A stretch of DNA of 64,000 nucleotides from Kazachstania africana CBS 2517 (taxonomy: Eukaryota; Ascomycota; Saccharomycetes; Saccharomycetales; Saccharomycetaceae). Positions within the stretch are counted from its first letter, which is position 1; each line of letters starts with the position of its first letter. The translations under genes were made by a program, and so were the position numbers. The notes under the pieces are model-generated. The model was not told the origin of the DNA. It ran no database searches and saw only the letters and a list, made by a program, of their open reading frames with translations. This document shows, piece after piece, positions 44,002 to 54,271 of the stretch. The stretch lies in contig NC_018943.1 in NCBI RefSeq assembly GCF_000304475.1, positions 248,001 through 312,000 of the forward strand. Direction: 5' to 3'.

Positions 44002-45414
44002 ATGGGAATTACTGATTTTTTGAAAGTACATATTGCAGGATCCGACTTTAATCTACGTTGTTTATCTCTAGATCGCAAAAAGAATATCGTTTTTGAATTC
44101 AGTCAGTTGATTCTTTATGTTGTTGCATATATAATTGTATCCAAATTCCAATATGGCATGCTGTTTATACTGAATTCAAAAATTTCAAGACGGGTTTACA
44201 GATTGTATTGCAAATTCTGGTATTACATCCCCATATTGGGAGTGATTAATATAGGAATTGCAAACTCAATTTCTAACTTTCTATTTCATGTGTTTCCGCC
44301 ATTTTTGAATAGAATTTCTACAGTACTTGAGGTTCTTTTCTACTACGAAATTTTGCAGATGACCTTCAGTAAGGAAGGTAATATTAAGATTTATTTTACG
44401 AATGATAGCGAAGAGTTGTTAATAATGAATTCGAATCAACTCCTGACAACGCTGATAATATCTAATCATCGCAGTGTTGTGGATTATATATTGATAAATG
44501 TCCTATTATACCGAAACTTCAATGGCAATTGGGAATCTATGTCAAGATCAGATATTTTGAAAAGGGCGTGGAATGAAACTCTTAACATTCATCCGCAAGC
44601 AAAGTTTATTTCTTGGGGAGATATATTCAAATTGCCAACTCTCTACTTACTTATAAATATTTTGACTAAAAATGAGAACCATGTGATTGATTCTGGCAAC
44701 ATTATACGTTACTTAAATACTTGGGGAAATCAAGTTTTTGTACTTTTTCCAGAAGTGAATATATTAACAACTGAATTGGGGATTATTCAGAGAAAGATCA
44801 ACCAAAATTATTATCCTCACGTTATGAAATATTATAATGTTCTATACCCAAGATATAAAATGTTCGTTAATGTGATAAATGCTTTTGCTCAGCTTTGTGA
44901 CATAAAAAAATCTCTGCTGAACAGAAAACTCATCTATCCTCGTCATATCATATCCGAAGCAACAGTACGAATAAGCAATAAAGTGGATAAAATCCTTAAA
45001 GAAGATGATTCTATACCATTGGTATTTGGTAATTATGAATCCGTCGGACAGCAGAATGAGCTTCTAATTAATTCTAAAGATCAGAAAATATTCTTGAACA
45101 AGTACTTGTATGATTTATCAGTTGTATATTATAAGGCAAAAGTGGTTGAGAAGTCGCATGATCATGTAAAAGGAACATTGAAACCACAAAAGGGCGTTCA
45201 ACTGGAACAAATTGTGCCCTCATTGTTTGATATATTTTTTGCGAATTATAAGAGAGGAAGAGATCCAATTATAGTCATTGTGGATATTCGCAGGCATAGA
45301 ATAGATCAGTTATTACCGTTAAAGAATGAAAAACTGGAAAAATGGCTCGAGATTCTATGGATGAAAAAGGAAAGATTAATTATTGAGAATGAAGCTAAGA
45401 TTTCTTTAAAATGA
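44002..45414 (+). CDS. MUM3: Lysophospholipid-acyltransferase-like protein Mum3
   Basis: The 470-aa product has two N-terminal hydrophobic segments (IVFEFSQLILYVVAYIIVS and a second near residue 75-100). The acyltransferase motif NHRSVVD (NHxxxxD type) lies at about residues 155-161, and a later FPEVN segment corresponds to the family's FPEG block. In S. cerevisiae MUM3 is meiosis-specific and needed for the outer spore wall. It converges on MBF1, as at YOR298W/YOR298C-A, and is divergent from TIM18. Confidence 0.87.
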   Translation: MGITDFLKVHIAGSDFNLRCLSLDRKKNIVFEFSQLILYVVAYIIVSKFQYGMLFILNSKISRRVYRLYCKFWYYIPILGVINIGIANSISNFLFHVFPPFLNRISTVLEVLFYYEILQMTFSKEGNIKIYFTNDSEELLIMNSNQLLTTLIISNHRSVVDYILINVLLYRNFNGNWESMSRSDILKRAWNETLNIHPQAKFISWGDIFKLPTLYLLINILTKNENHVIDSGNIIRYLNTWGNQVFVLFPEVNILTTELGIIQRKINQNYYPHVMKYYNVLYPRYKMFVNVINAFAQLCDIKKSLLNRKLIYPRHIISEATVRISNKVDKILKEDDSIPLVFGNYESVGQQNELLINSKDQKIFLNKYLYDLSVVYYKAKVVEKSHDHVKGTLKPQKGVQLEQIVPSLFDIFFANYKRGRDPIIVIVDIRRHRIDQLLPLKNEKLEKWLEILWMKKERLIIENEAKISLK

Positions 45415-45511
45415 GAAAAAAACAAGTACTTGAAAAAAATGCTTATGTAACATTATTTAAAACGATGATCCTTTTTCCAATCTCGTAGACTATCCATTAT
45501 ATAATGTAATC

Positions 45512-45976
45512 CTATTTCTTCTTTGGTCCTCCCAGTGGTTCTCCCACATCTTTACCTCTTAATCGGACGCCCAGTGCCCTTTCCAGTTTTCCCAAAACTT
45601 GTTGGTTGGCTGTAGCTCTTCCTGATTCATAATCGTTTATAATATTGGGTTTCTCATTGACTTTCGTTGCCAATTCCTTCTGTGACATTTTTTTTTCGGT
45701 CCTAATTTTTGAGATTGTCCTACTCACTACTGGATCTATCTTTTTCACTTTGACAATATCAGTCTCTCTATCAACCTTTGTAAGTCTCTGACCTTCAGTG
45801 TTTTTCAATTTCGAATTGCCCGTAGTATACTGTTTTTTATCTACAGAAAGCACCATACCTTCTCTTTTAGCAGCATTGATTTCACTCTGCGTCCTAGCGA
45901 CATTGCTTCTGGGGCCCGCTTGACCAGGTCTTCTGGCTCTTTTGCCGATGATTGTGGTTGATTCCCATTCAGACAT
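45512..45976 (-). CDS. MBF1: Multiprotein bridging factor 1
   Basis: The 154-aa product starts [15 protein letters not shown] and has the MBF1 N-terminal domain followed by a Cro/C1-type helix-turn-helix at about residues 90-145 ([20 protein letters not shown], then [20 protein letters not shown]). Mbf1 bridges Gcn4 and TBP and also binds collided ribosomes, where it limits frameshifting. It ends with the basic LGGPKKK. Confidence 0.96.
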   Translation of the reverse strand: MSEWESTTIIGKRARRPGQAGPRSNVARTQSEINAAKREGMVLSVDKKQYTTGNSKLKNTEGQRLTKVDRETDIVKVKKIDPVVSRTISKIRTEKKMSQKELATKVNEKPNIINDYESGRATANQQVLGKLERALGVRLRGKDVGEPLGGPKKK

Positions 45977-46779
45977 TTGCTTTGAATAGATAGTATGATC
46001 GTCCTACCATAATATTGTTGCAATTAAGTGACAAGTCTTGTGACATCAAATGTTTGTTTTATATGTAGTTTCTTGAAGGACTATTTTAAGACAGCGACAA
46101 ATGGATGGGTTAGTTTGAAAGAAAGGGTACCCAATGAAGCTAAAATTCAAATTTATATATTTTGACTTTGATGTCATTTAAGAGGAAATGGCAAGAGGCC
46201 AAAATGGCTTTATATAAATGCTTTTTTAGACCCAATAACCCATTCCCTTGACAACTACCGTCTCATCTAACTTCCGTGGCCAAGTTTCTCTACAAAGGAG
46301 CGTATCCAGAGTGAACGAAAAAAAGTTCATTCAGTCTTCAAATAATAGCTACTATATACTTCTGCCTCAGTAGTGTTATTGAGGTCACATAACTCCAGAT
46401 TATGTACAGTTTATCCTACTGATTGGTAAAGTGACTGTCGTCTCTTTTATTCATTTTTCTGACATTTTCCACAATTTTTATTTTACCCGGTTTGATGTTA
46501 ACGTATAAAACGACGACTTGGCGCGTCTGGGCTGAAATTTGGCTGAGGGAAAAATGAATACTAATATGGAACAACAGATATTACATTTAACTAGAAAGGA
46601 TCATCGCTTTTTAAAGGGCTATAGTATCCCATTCATAGCTAGTGAAGCATTCAGGAAGAAGCAATTGGAACTGTAGGAGGTGATCTAACTATAGTAAAGA
46701 TTATTCCGCAACACATATAGTTCTTTTCAAATATTTATAGGTGAAAAAAAAAAATTCGAGATTTCGACTGTTGCAAAAT
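45977..46779. other. Divergent promoter MBF1/BUD7 with leader ORF
   Basis: 803 bp. A TATA box (TATAAAA, 46504-46510) lies 44 bp before a 40-codon upstream ORF, and the BUD7 ATG follows at 46780. No other gene is seen. Confidence 0.5.
46554..46676 (+). promoter_or_regulatory. 40-aa upstream ORF in the BUD7 leader
   Basis: The ATG at 46554 opens MNTNMEQQILHLTRKDHRFL and ends TAG at 46674-46676, 103 nt before the BUD7 start. A TATA box 44 bp upstream makes it likely to be in the transcript. Composition is protein-like, but there is no match I know. Confidence 0.35.
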
Positions 46780-49026
46780 ATGATATCACAGAGTTCTATT
46801 CCTGAAGTAAAAGAAGAAGTGATAGGCTATGCTTTAAATGAACGTAAGTTGAAGCTATCTCAATTCCAGGATCTCGGCCCTCCAGATTTAATCACTTTAG
46901 TAAAATATCTAGAATCATCCAGTACAGCAGCTAGTACGTCTGCAACGTCTAATAAGACCAATGCTGCCGATTCTCAAAGTATTTCTACTACAGATCCTGC
47001 CACTGCACTGAATGATTTACATTCCCACGATAAATTGAAGGGCGAAATGGGCACATTTTTCTATTCTCTGGGCGCAGACACTTCTGATCCTACATCAGTG
47101 TCTATTTTCTTGAAAAAAATTGCTGATGCAATAACTGAGCAACCCCAAGCATGGTTTGGCAAGAGAAAAAATTTCCAAATTGCTAGAATTTCCTTATCAA
47201 CGTGGAATACCTTCAGAAAATGTGATATGAACGTTGTTGTTCATATCCCAGGTACCGTTCAAGTTTTTATCTTAGACTCTAATGGAGAGAACCTTCCGAT
47301 TGATCCAAATTCAGATGAAAACGGAACAATTTGGGCTGAAGCGTTTGTTAGTGGAGTCGTTAGATCACTTATGTTAATGAAAGACAATTACGAAGACGGT
47401 GAATTACAAAATCTTGTAGAAACACTAATCGTTAGTCCCTTGACTTCTGGTGAAATTGAAAGTGTCGCAGAAACTTTCATTGATTCCTTCCCATTGGTAT
47501 ATGAAGTGGGTGATTTACTAGGAGCTCCTTACCATAGTATAAACATATCAAGAACCAATAACTATTTGGTAGAGACTTTGCTCGAAATTGTCAAATTGAC
47601 GCATCATGTCCAAAAATGTCGCACGATGCTCGAAAGTCTGATGGTCAAACACCCAGAGGTCGTAATCATTTTATCCAGACTTCTATTAGAAAATGATTTG
47701 GAGGTTGATGCCGTTGAATTAATGCACCAACACATGGAAATAATTGAGAAGTCCAGTAACAAAAGTACCAATTTTAGCGCTGTACCTTATCAATTTCCAC
47801 TAGATTATAAGTCTGAATTATTATGCATCCAAGCGAGATTTTTGTTAGATAATATGAAAGACTACGAACTTGCCCGTGCGCTGGCACAAGAAGCGGTACA
47901 TTGTACACCAAGCGAATTCACACCATGGTACTTATTAACAAAAGCGTACATCAAATTAAAGGATATTGAAAACTCGTTACTCACATTAAATGCCTGTCCA
48001 ATGTCTACTCTCAAAGAAAAGTATGTTTTAAAAAGGGTGGTATCCTTCCCTTCAGAATCTTCTCTACATTTACCATTACCTGTGGATGTCGTACTTGATG
48101 AAGTAACATCTTTGAACCCACAGGAGATTCAAAAAGAACATAAATCTGCAGATCCGGCCTTGGTCAACTTGGCTGCTGCAAATTTGAAATCCACATATCA
48201 ATTGTGTTACAAACTATTAACTGAGATTGTACAAATAACTGGTTGGGAAAGTTTGCTGAAATATAGATCAAAAATATTTGTTATGGAAGATGAATACCAA
48301 AGTTCTTCAGAGGAAATAAATAATGGTTCCACAACGAATACAGCATCTTCAGTAAATGCTATGACAGTCGCTGCCAATAGTACCACTGTAAATACTAGTA
48401 CCAACACCGTCAATGACACCTTGAGTAGTAGCTCATTATTACGTGCTAAAAGATTATGTGAAAGATGGCTTGATAATTTGTTCATGCTATTATACGAGGA
48501 TTTGAAAACGTACACCTTGTGGCAAACGGAACAATTGTATTTCGAAGCACAGAATACCAATTATAACAAATTAACTTTCGAATGGGAATTGTTTGGTTTA
48601 TGCGCCCGCCGTTTAGGTCATTACCCAGAGGCTGCAAGAGCCTTCCAAAGGGGTCTTTCTCAAAGATTTTCATCCCAATCTGCGAGAAAACTACTAGAAT
48701 ATTGTATCAACGAGCGTCAACGTATAAGGCAGTTAGCTGGCTTACCAACTTCCGATATGACCTCCAGTCAAATTATAACCAGGGTGAATGAGCTTGACAT
48801 TTCAATCATTGATTTATGTGTGAAAATATGTTGCTGGAACCATCGTTGGTATATTGAATACTCAACACAATTGATCGAAGCCATGAGCGTTGTAGTACAA
48901 GATTTAGGTTTGACCAAAGTATCTAATGAAATTTCTGCAAGATATCCCGAGACTGTGTTTACATTGGTAACTGAAAACATGTTAAACTTTTTCGAGAAAT
49001 ATACCAACGACTACTTTGATAGTTGA
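46780..49026 (+). CDS. BUD7: ChAPs/exomer cargo adaptor Bud7 (Bch1 family)
   Basis: Predicted product is 748 aa from the ATG at 46780 (MISQSSIPEVKE), which matches the Bud7 N-terminus; the frame runs back to a GTG at 46741 directly after an in-frame TAG. Conserved blocks include LGPPDLITLVKYLES, LHSHDKLKGEMGTFFYSLG, TPWYLLTKAYIKLKDIENSL (TPR-like) and LLKYRSKIFVMEDEYQ. ChAPs with Chs5 form exomer, carrying Chs3 and Fus1 from the Golgi to the surface. MBF1 and RAX1 flank it, as at YOR299W. Confidence 0.93.
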   Translation: MISQSSIPEVKEEVIGYALNERKLKLSQFQDLGPPDLITLVKYLESSSTAASTSATSNKTNAADSQSISTTDPATALNDLHSHDKLKGEMGTFFYSLGADTSDPTSVSIFLKKIADAITEQPQAWFGKRKNFQIARISLSTWNTFRKCDMNVVVHIPGTVQVFILDSNGENLPIDPNSDENGTIWAEAFVSGVVRSLMLMKDNYEDGELQNLVETLIVSPLTSGEIESVAETFIDSFPLVYEVGDLLGAPYHSINISRTNNYLVETLLEIVKLTHHVQKCRTMLESLMVKHPEVVIILSRLLLENDLEVDAVELMHQHMEIIEKSSNKSTNFSAVPYQFPLDYKSELLCIQARFLLDNMKDYELARALAQEAVHCTPSEFTPWYLLTKAYIKLKDIENSLLTLNACPMSTLKEKYVLKRVVSFPSESSLHLPLPVDVVLDEVTSLNPQEIQKEHKSADPALVNLAAANLKSTYQLCYKLLTEIVQITGWESLLKYRSKIFVMEDEYQSSSEEINNGSTTNTASSVNAMTVAANSTTVNTSTNTVNDTLSSSSLLRAKRLCERWLDNLFMLLYEDLKTYTLWQTEQLYFEAQNTNYNKLTFEWELFGLCARRLGHYPEAARAFQRGLSQRFSSQSARKLLEYCINERQRIRQLAGLPTSDMTSSQIITRVNELDISIIDLCVKICCWNHRWYIEYSTQLIEAMSVVVQDLGLTKVSNEISARYPETVFTLVTENMLNFFEKYTNDYFDS

Positions 49027-49109
49027 GATCCAATACACGTGCATGTCAAGATGGAAAAGTGTTGATATAGAGCTGTGATTTAACACCCGAAAAGTATGTA
49101 CACACACAC

Positions 49110-49147
<38 letters not shown>

Positions 49148-49424
49148 CTATGTGCATATATGTACAGTAGTAATTCATTCATTTTATCCAATTTTCATAG
49201 AATAAGCCGGTAAGCAAGCAGTCGGATTTTTCGTTCTGACACCTCACCAGGAATGGAATCGCTTCTTCTGATATTGTAAACAAAAAAATAACAATCCATC
49301 AAGAAAAAAATTCGAAATAAACGTGAGATAAAAAGTCGAGCCACTCATTATAACTTTACGTACCACTCAATATAACCACAATAACTAATACTGACACATT
49401 AGCTCAGAATATAACACAATTAAC
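49027..49424. other. Intergenic, BUD7 to RAX1, with (TA)n tract
   Basis: 398 bp with a (CA)n/(TA)n compound microsatellite at 49101-49146 in the BUD7 3' region, then the RAX1 promoter. Confidence 0.5.
49111..49146. repeat. (TA)18 microsatellite
   Basis: Eighteen perfect TA dinucleotides, preceded by a short CA repeat. Confidence 0.95.
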
Positions 49425-50756
49425 ATGGAGCTCGATTTTGCAAAGATTCAAGAAGAGCGTTTGCCCACTCTATATGAAGTCCTGATCCAAAAGACCTCAG
49501 TCCCGGTAGATCTCTGGTCATTTTATACCTATCTCTCACAATTTCCATATGCAATAAACTACTTAGATTTCTGGATTGATTTGATGGCCCATCTTCGACT
49601 TTCCAAAGATTATATCAATGGTATCAGAGGCTCTTTACTTGAAGAAAGTAACTTTAATGAGCTTGAGAACCAACAGTCTAGTCAGGAAGACCAGAATTCT
49701 AATAGTGAAAATGTATCAGTAACTACTTCTGTACTTCTGAATGCACTCATGGAAGAAGGCCACTTAGATTTCGAGAATCCTGATCGCGTTTCGAAATTTC
49801 TGCAAGGTAAAGCTGATTATTCGCCGAAATTATCACAGCTTCTAGATGGTTGGAAACGTCATTCAGGCATCTATGACGCCAACAACAATCTTAATATTGA
49901 CAATGGCAATCTGCCCACACTCTTAGATGAAATGTTAAAGAATAAAAGTAAAAGAAATGAAACCTCCCAGATAACAACGAAACAACTATTGAACAATGCA
50001 TTACAAATCTGTAACACATATTTATACTCTACGGAAAAAAGCGCGAAATACTTAAGTAATATTTCAGAAGAAACAAGAATGAAAGTACTAGATTCAGTTG
50101 TAAATCAAAATCGATATGATCCAGAAGTATTTGAAGAATTAAAGGCAACCACATATCAACTATTGGAAACAGATTGCTTTCCAAAGTTTTTAAGTACAGT
50201 GGCCTTACATAATATTCATGATGAACTTTCTGATTGGAGATTTCACTCTGAAAAAGGCGCTATAGACAATACTACGCTGCGATACAGAGGTTCAAGATCA
50301 CCATTTTCGAACCATACTACTTTAAGTAGGTTAATTTTTGGCTTGGTTTGGTTAGGAATAGGCTTCTGGATTGGCTATGTTCTAATTTTCCTGAAATATA
50401 GCAGGGCTATTCGTGTTGTTACAGTAGTACCTTTTGCAATTGGCTGTTACTTAATCATATGTGGTATGTACCAAGTGGATATCATATATTCCTGGTTTGG
50501 AGTTACGCAGGTACTTACATACAAAGACAGCGATAGCAAAATACTTAGGTCGAACGATGAAGAACATACAACTACTAAGGAAAAAGTTCCATTCCTAATT
50601 GCCTTATTAGGTGGAGGAAAGAGGACAGTAAAAATTGAGCATACATTCATCAAAAAATTATTACAAAGAAGAGGTCTGTGGTGTTTACTGTTGGTGGTGA
50701 TATCAACAGCAATATTTACGGTAATATTTAGCTGTGTACCTGGATTCAGAATATAG
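49425..50756 (+). CDS. RAX1: Bud-site landmark membrane protein Rax1
   Basis: The 443-aa product has an N-terminal RGS-like domain (about residues 15-245; LPTLYEVLIQKTSVPVDLWSF at its start) and three membrane segments at about 303-325, 330-352 and 422-440. Rax1 pairs with Rax2 to mark former division sites in bipolar budding and is linked to trafficking of the Bud8/Bud9 landmarks. Position after BUD7 agrees with YOR299W-YOR301W. Confidence 0.92.
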   Translation: MELDFAKIQEERLPTLYEVLIQKTSVPVDLWSFYTYLSQFPYAINYLDFWIDLMAHLRLSKDYINGIRGSLLEESNFNELENQQSSQEDQNSNSENVSVTTSVLLNALMEEGHLDFENPDRVSKFLQGKADYSPKLSQLLDGWKRHSGIYDANNNLNIDNGNLPTLLDEMLKNKSKRNETSQITTKQLLNNALQICNTYLYSTEKSAKYLSNISEETRMKVLDSVVNQNRYDPEVFEELKATTYQLLETDCFPKFLSTVALHNIHDELSDWRFHSEKGAIDNTTLRYRGSRSPFSNHTTLSRLIFGLVWLGIGFWIGYVLIFLKYSRAIRVVTVVPFAIGCYLIICGMYQVDIIYSWFGVTQVLTYKDSDSKILRSNDEEHTTTKEKVPFLIALLGGGKRTVKIEHTFIKKLLQRRGLWCLLLVVISTAIFTVIFSCVPGFRI

Positions 50757-50865
50757 ACTACTATATAACAAAATATCTTGTTTAATATGACATGACCGGT
50801 GAGCATGAAGCCTCATCCAATTTTAATCCAAATTAACTTACCCTATCCTAAAGTTTCAAAAATAC

Positions 50866-50871
50866 AAAAAA
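50866..50871 (-). terminator. RNA polymerase III T6 terminator of the tRNA pair
   Basis: Six A on the plus strand, six T on the transcribed sense, five nt beyond the tRNA-Asp 3' end. Confidence 0.75.
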
Positions 50872-50876
50872 TAAAT

Positions 50877-50948
50877 CTCCGCGACGGGGAATTGAACCCC
50901 GATCTGGCACGCGACAAGCGCCCATTCTCACCATTAAACTATCGCGGA
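50877..50948 (-). tRNA. tD(GUC): tRNA-Asp (GTC anticodon)
   Basis: A 72-nt tRNA beginning TCCGCGATAGTTTAATGG, with the anticodon loop reading GTC and the T arm ending in TCGCGGA plus discriminator G. It is nearly identical to S. cerevisiae tRNA-Asp(GUC). It lies 19 nt downstream of tRNA-Arg on the same strand, with no T-run between them. Confidence 0.97.
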
Positions 50949-50967
50949 TTTTTAAGAAGAAAGAGAG

Positions 50968-51039
50968 CACTCACGCTGGGGGTCGAACCCAGAATCTTCT
51001 GATTAGAAGTCAGACGCGTTGCCATTACGCCACGCGAGC
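50968..51039 (-). tRNA. tR(UCU): tRNA-Arg (TCT anticodon)
   Basis: A 72-nt tRNA beginning GCTCGCGTGGCGTAATGG with anticodon TCT in the loop ACTTCTAAT and discriminator G. It matches yeast tRNA-Arg(UCU), known in S. cerevisiae as the upstream half of a dicistronic tRNA-Arg/tRNA-Asp unit. The same arrangement is seen here. Confidence 0.97.
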
Positions 51040-52665
51040 TCAATTTCTGATTTTTCAGTTCTCGAAAATAAATGTTTAGAGAGTGTACAACATGTTGGAT
51101 TACATGAAACTGACACACAACAGGGCTGGCCTACCTAGTTCATAATGAATTTTACAAATTAAGTTTGTGCTGCCAGGTACTAAATTCATCAGGTCTTTAC
51201 TAAGAGCTGTTAGCTTGATTTAATAAAGTTTTTCGGAGGTGAAAGAAGACGTCAAAGAGAGTGACAGCTCTGTAACTTTATTGCCACGTGACCACAAATG
51301 CCTGAGGTACGCCATTAGAGTATGAGGTGAATATATTGCAGAGATCATGAAGGCATCGTGGTTCCAAATTTTAGGTCCTCATCTCTCAGATTTTCAGTAA
51401 TAAGTTTACGTTAGAACGACGATCATAAAAATTGAGCTTAATTCGCAGCAAAATTTAGTTTGATTAGAAGATATAGTGCAGCTACTCAACTTGCACACAA
51501 TAACATCAAGTATATTAACGGAAGGGGTTTACGGTTCTATTTTGACCAGAGATTTTTACGGACGCAAAATGTTTGATAAAATAACCTGCCCTAAGACTGT
51601 CCATCTGCTCTGCACCATTTCCAAATCTTCAGAAACAATATCGAGTTTCGGAGAGAAGACTGTGGGATTTACACAGCTTTCGATGGTCGGTAGATAATAT
51701 TCTCTTAGATTAAGTATGATGTTCCAGATACCCATCATCGATGGAGGACTTCATATATTCAGTTACGAGCTAGTGCAAATCCAATAGAATTGGGGCCAGG
51801 GAAATTATTGAATGTTGTCTCTCCAATGGAACTTCCAAATCACAAAAGGCTATCCACGGTTTCCAAGAAAACATGTTCTATAGAGCCCGACCGATTTTCC
51901 TCGCAACTTTTATCTTATTGTTGAACAGAATAGTTATAGTAATCAGCAAGTTAGCGATGATACAGACTATAGGCTTGCATAACAAACTCATTAACAGCTA
52001 ATATCATTCTATTTTGCACTTCGAAGCAAAAAATTTAGGTTTACTCTACAATAATTGCTCAGTAGCTTGGCTTCACTTTCTGGCACTCTCTTTACGTTTT
52101 CTCAGATGATTCTCCAAGTATCTTTCACAACAAATATGCAACAATGATTGCTTTCCTCATTAACGGATTATTTTACAATTGATATCCTCTCTCTGTATTC
52201 CGACACGTTGTATTGTCTTTTGCAGGGACGAATACCACTAAGGCAACCAAATGATATTACTCACCTCAAAAAATAACAATGCCCTCTCAAAGTCAAGACC
52301 TAACAAGTTTCACCTATTATAATCCATCAAGCTACATATGTTGGTCTCAGTACGAATGACAGCTTTTCTTATGACTCACGTATACACTTTCGATGCCATT
52401 GCGACAGTTTTTCCGGATCGCCCTCATCTCCCAAAACTGAAAAATATGACTAACTTTATGGTCTACTAAAAAAGTTATATAAGGAGATGCAGATGAGATA
52501 AATTGTAATCTCGATCTTCTTTCATCTTTCATGTTATAATTTTATATAAATCAAAACTTTAATCAAACATTGATATTCAATAGAGTATTAGAATAAATAT
52601 CTAAGAATATATCTTCTTACTCGAATATTAAGATTTAAATAATTTGAACTACTTTTATAACTTGT
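51040..52665. other. Long intergenic region, tRNA-Arg to CPA1 leader
   Basis: 1.6 kb with no supported gene. It contains a CACGTGAC (Cbf1-type) site near 51284, a Gcn4 site at 52372 and a TATA box TATATAAG at 52476-52483. The TGTTG and CAACA motifs present do not pair into an LTR with a target duplication. Confidence 0.5.
52372..52378 (+). promoter_or_regulatory. Gcn4 site TGACTCA upstream of CPA1
   Basis: A perfect Gcn4 heptamer about 100 bp upstream of the TATA box (52476-52483) and 404 bp upstream of the CPA1 ATG. CPA1 is a general-control target in S. cerevisiae. Confidence 0.75.
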
Positions 52666-52743
52666 ATGTTTAAATTTTCCCTATCAGAATTCACCTGCCA
52701 AGACTACATATCTGACCACATCTGGAAAACTAGCTCATATTAA
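52666..52743 (+). CDS. CPA1 arginine attenuator peptide (25-codon uORF)
   Basis: The ATG at 52666 encodes a 25-residue peptide whose core TCQDYISDHIWKTSS is identical to the S. cerevisiae CPA1 leader peptide, including Asp13, which is needed for arginine response. The first nine residues (MFKFSLSEF) and the last (Tyr) differ. In the presence of arginine the nascent peptide stalls the ribosome at the uORF stop, blocking CPA1 translation and triggering mRNA decay. The stop is 32 nt before the CPA1 ATG. The start context (TTGTATGT) is poor, permitting leaky scanning. Confidence 0.96.
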   Translation: MFKFSLSEFTCQDYISDHIWKTSSY

Positions 52744-52775
52744 ATTGTCTCATCAACATAATAAAATAAAAAAAA

Positions 52776-53993
52776 ATGTCACAATCTGAAATCAAAGCAA
52801 TTTTCGAACTTCAAAATGGACCAAAATTCGAGGGCATCTCATTCGGTTCACCAGTTTCTACTTCAGGAGAGGCTGTTTTCACTACATCACTTGTTGGTTA
52901 TCCAGAATCTATGACTGATCCGTCATATCGTGGTCAGATATTGGCCTTCACCCAACCATTGATCGGTAATTATGGTGTTCCTTCTTCTGAGGAACGCGAC
53001 GAATTCAATCTGTTGAAATACTTTGAATCTCCACATATCCATGTGAAAGCCATAATCGTCGCTGAATACGCTTATAAATATTCTCACTGGACGGCTATCG
53101 AATCTTTAGAAGAATGGTGCAAAAGAGAAGGTGTTGTCGCCGTCACAGGAGTCGACACTAGAGCTGTTGTACAGTATTTGAGAGAACAAGGATCATCTTT
53201 GGGTAGAATTACTATTGAAAATACAGAGCCTGTGGAGTTTTTCGAAACTTCCTCTACTCATCTCGTCAAAGAGGTTAGTACCAAGAAACCATTCCATGTA
53301 CCAGCATTGAACCCGGTGGCTAATGTCGCAGTAATTGACTGTGGTGTGAAAGAAAATATTATTAGATGTCTGGTTTCAAGAGGTGCAAATGTCACCGTGT
53401 TTCCTTTCAACACTAAAATTCAAGATATTGCGGCTAGATTTGACGGTGTCTTCTTATCTAATGGACCTGGCAACCCACAAATGTGCAAAGAAACTATTGA
53501 TAATCTTTCCCAACTTTTAGCAAACGGCGCATTCGCTCGTCTTCCAATATTTGGTATTTGCCTTGGACACCAACTTCTCGCTTTAGCATCTGGAGGAAAA
53601 ACTGTGAAGATGAAATACGGGAACAGAGCTCACAACATTCCAACTAAAAATTTGGTTACTGGAGAATGCCACATCACTTCTCAAAACCATGGTTATGCTG
53701 TAGACCCTGAAAGTTTATCAAGTGACGAATGGAAACCATACTTCATTAATTTGAATGACAACTCAAACGAAGGCATGATCCATTTGAAAAAACCAATTTT
53801 CTCTACTCAATTTCATCCTGAAGCAAAGGGAGGTCCATTAGATACAGAGCCTCTTTTCGATAGATTTTTTAAGGATATCGAAGAGTACAAGTTATATCGT
53901 TTGAATAACGAACCACATTTACCTAAAACTGAAATTGTCAACCAAAAAAATCTTAATGCGATCATACACGCCAAGGAAAGAGTATTATTTTAA
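52776..53993 (+). CDS. CPA1: Carbamoyl-phosphate synthase, small (glutaminase) subunit
   Basis: The 405-aa product has the CPSase small-subunit N-terminal domain ([20 protein letters not shown]) and a class I glutamine amidotransferase domain with GICLGHQ (Cys near residue 263) and FHPEAKGGP (His-Glu near 349). It hydrolyses glutamine and channels ammonia to Cpa2 for arginine synthesis. It is controlled by Gcn4 and by the attenuator peptide. CPA1-ISW2 order is as at YOR303W-YOR304W. Confidence 0.97.
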   Translation: MSQSEIKAIFELQNGPKFEGISFGSPVSTSGEAVFTTSLVGYPESMTDPSYRGQILAFTQPLIGNYGVPSSEERDEFNLLKYFESPHIHVKAIIVAEYAYKYSHWTAIESLEEWCKREGVVAVTGVDTRAVVQYLREQGSSLGRITIENTEPVEFFETSSTHLVKEVSTKKPFHVPALNPVANVAVIDCGVKENIIRCLVSRGANVTVFPFNTKIQDIAARFDGVFLSNGPGNPQMCKETIDNLSQLLANGAFARLPIFGICLGHQLLALASGGKTVKMKYGNRAHNIPTKNLVTGECHITSQNHGYAVDPESLSSDEWKPYFINLNDNSNEGMIHLKKPIFSTQFHPEAKGGPLDTEPLFDRFFKDIEEYKLYRLNNEPHLPKTEIVNQKNLNAIIHAKERVLF

Positions 53994-54271
53994 GCCCAAA
54001 TACGTAAACCTTATATACTTTCAAGTAGAAATACATACTATTCTAAAATATAATCGATAGTTGAAGTTATACTTTTTTCTAGCTATTTGTCACTACGCGT
54101 TTATATATGCCAAAGTAGACGCAATAAATGAATATAAAGATGGAAAAAAAAAGTAAAAATAAAATTGATAAACAAGAAGAAAGAAATTGTCAAGTTAATA
54201 TAACCCCATATTTTTGGCGTAATTTCGAATATTATACGAACCAAACTCCAGATAAACACATATCATAGCTA

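Noticed and set aside
46554..46779. Splicing the BUD7 leader ORF onto BUD7 through TTTATAG at 46740.
   Set aside because: No acceptable 5' splice site or branch sequence, and the Bud7 family starts at the ATG at 46780.
51225..51295. CACGTGAC with a TCCGAA about 50 bp away, suggestive of a point centromere (CDEI/CDEIII).
   Set aside because: The spacer is too short and far too GC-rich to be CDEII, and the CDEIII match is poor.
51092..52143. TGTTGGATTAC, TGTTGTCTC and TGTTGAAC motifs with later CAACA ends, considered as LTRs near tRNA-Arg.
   Set aside because: No pairing gives a sensible LTR length together with matching 5-bp flanks.
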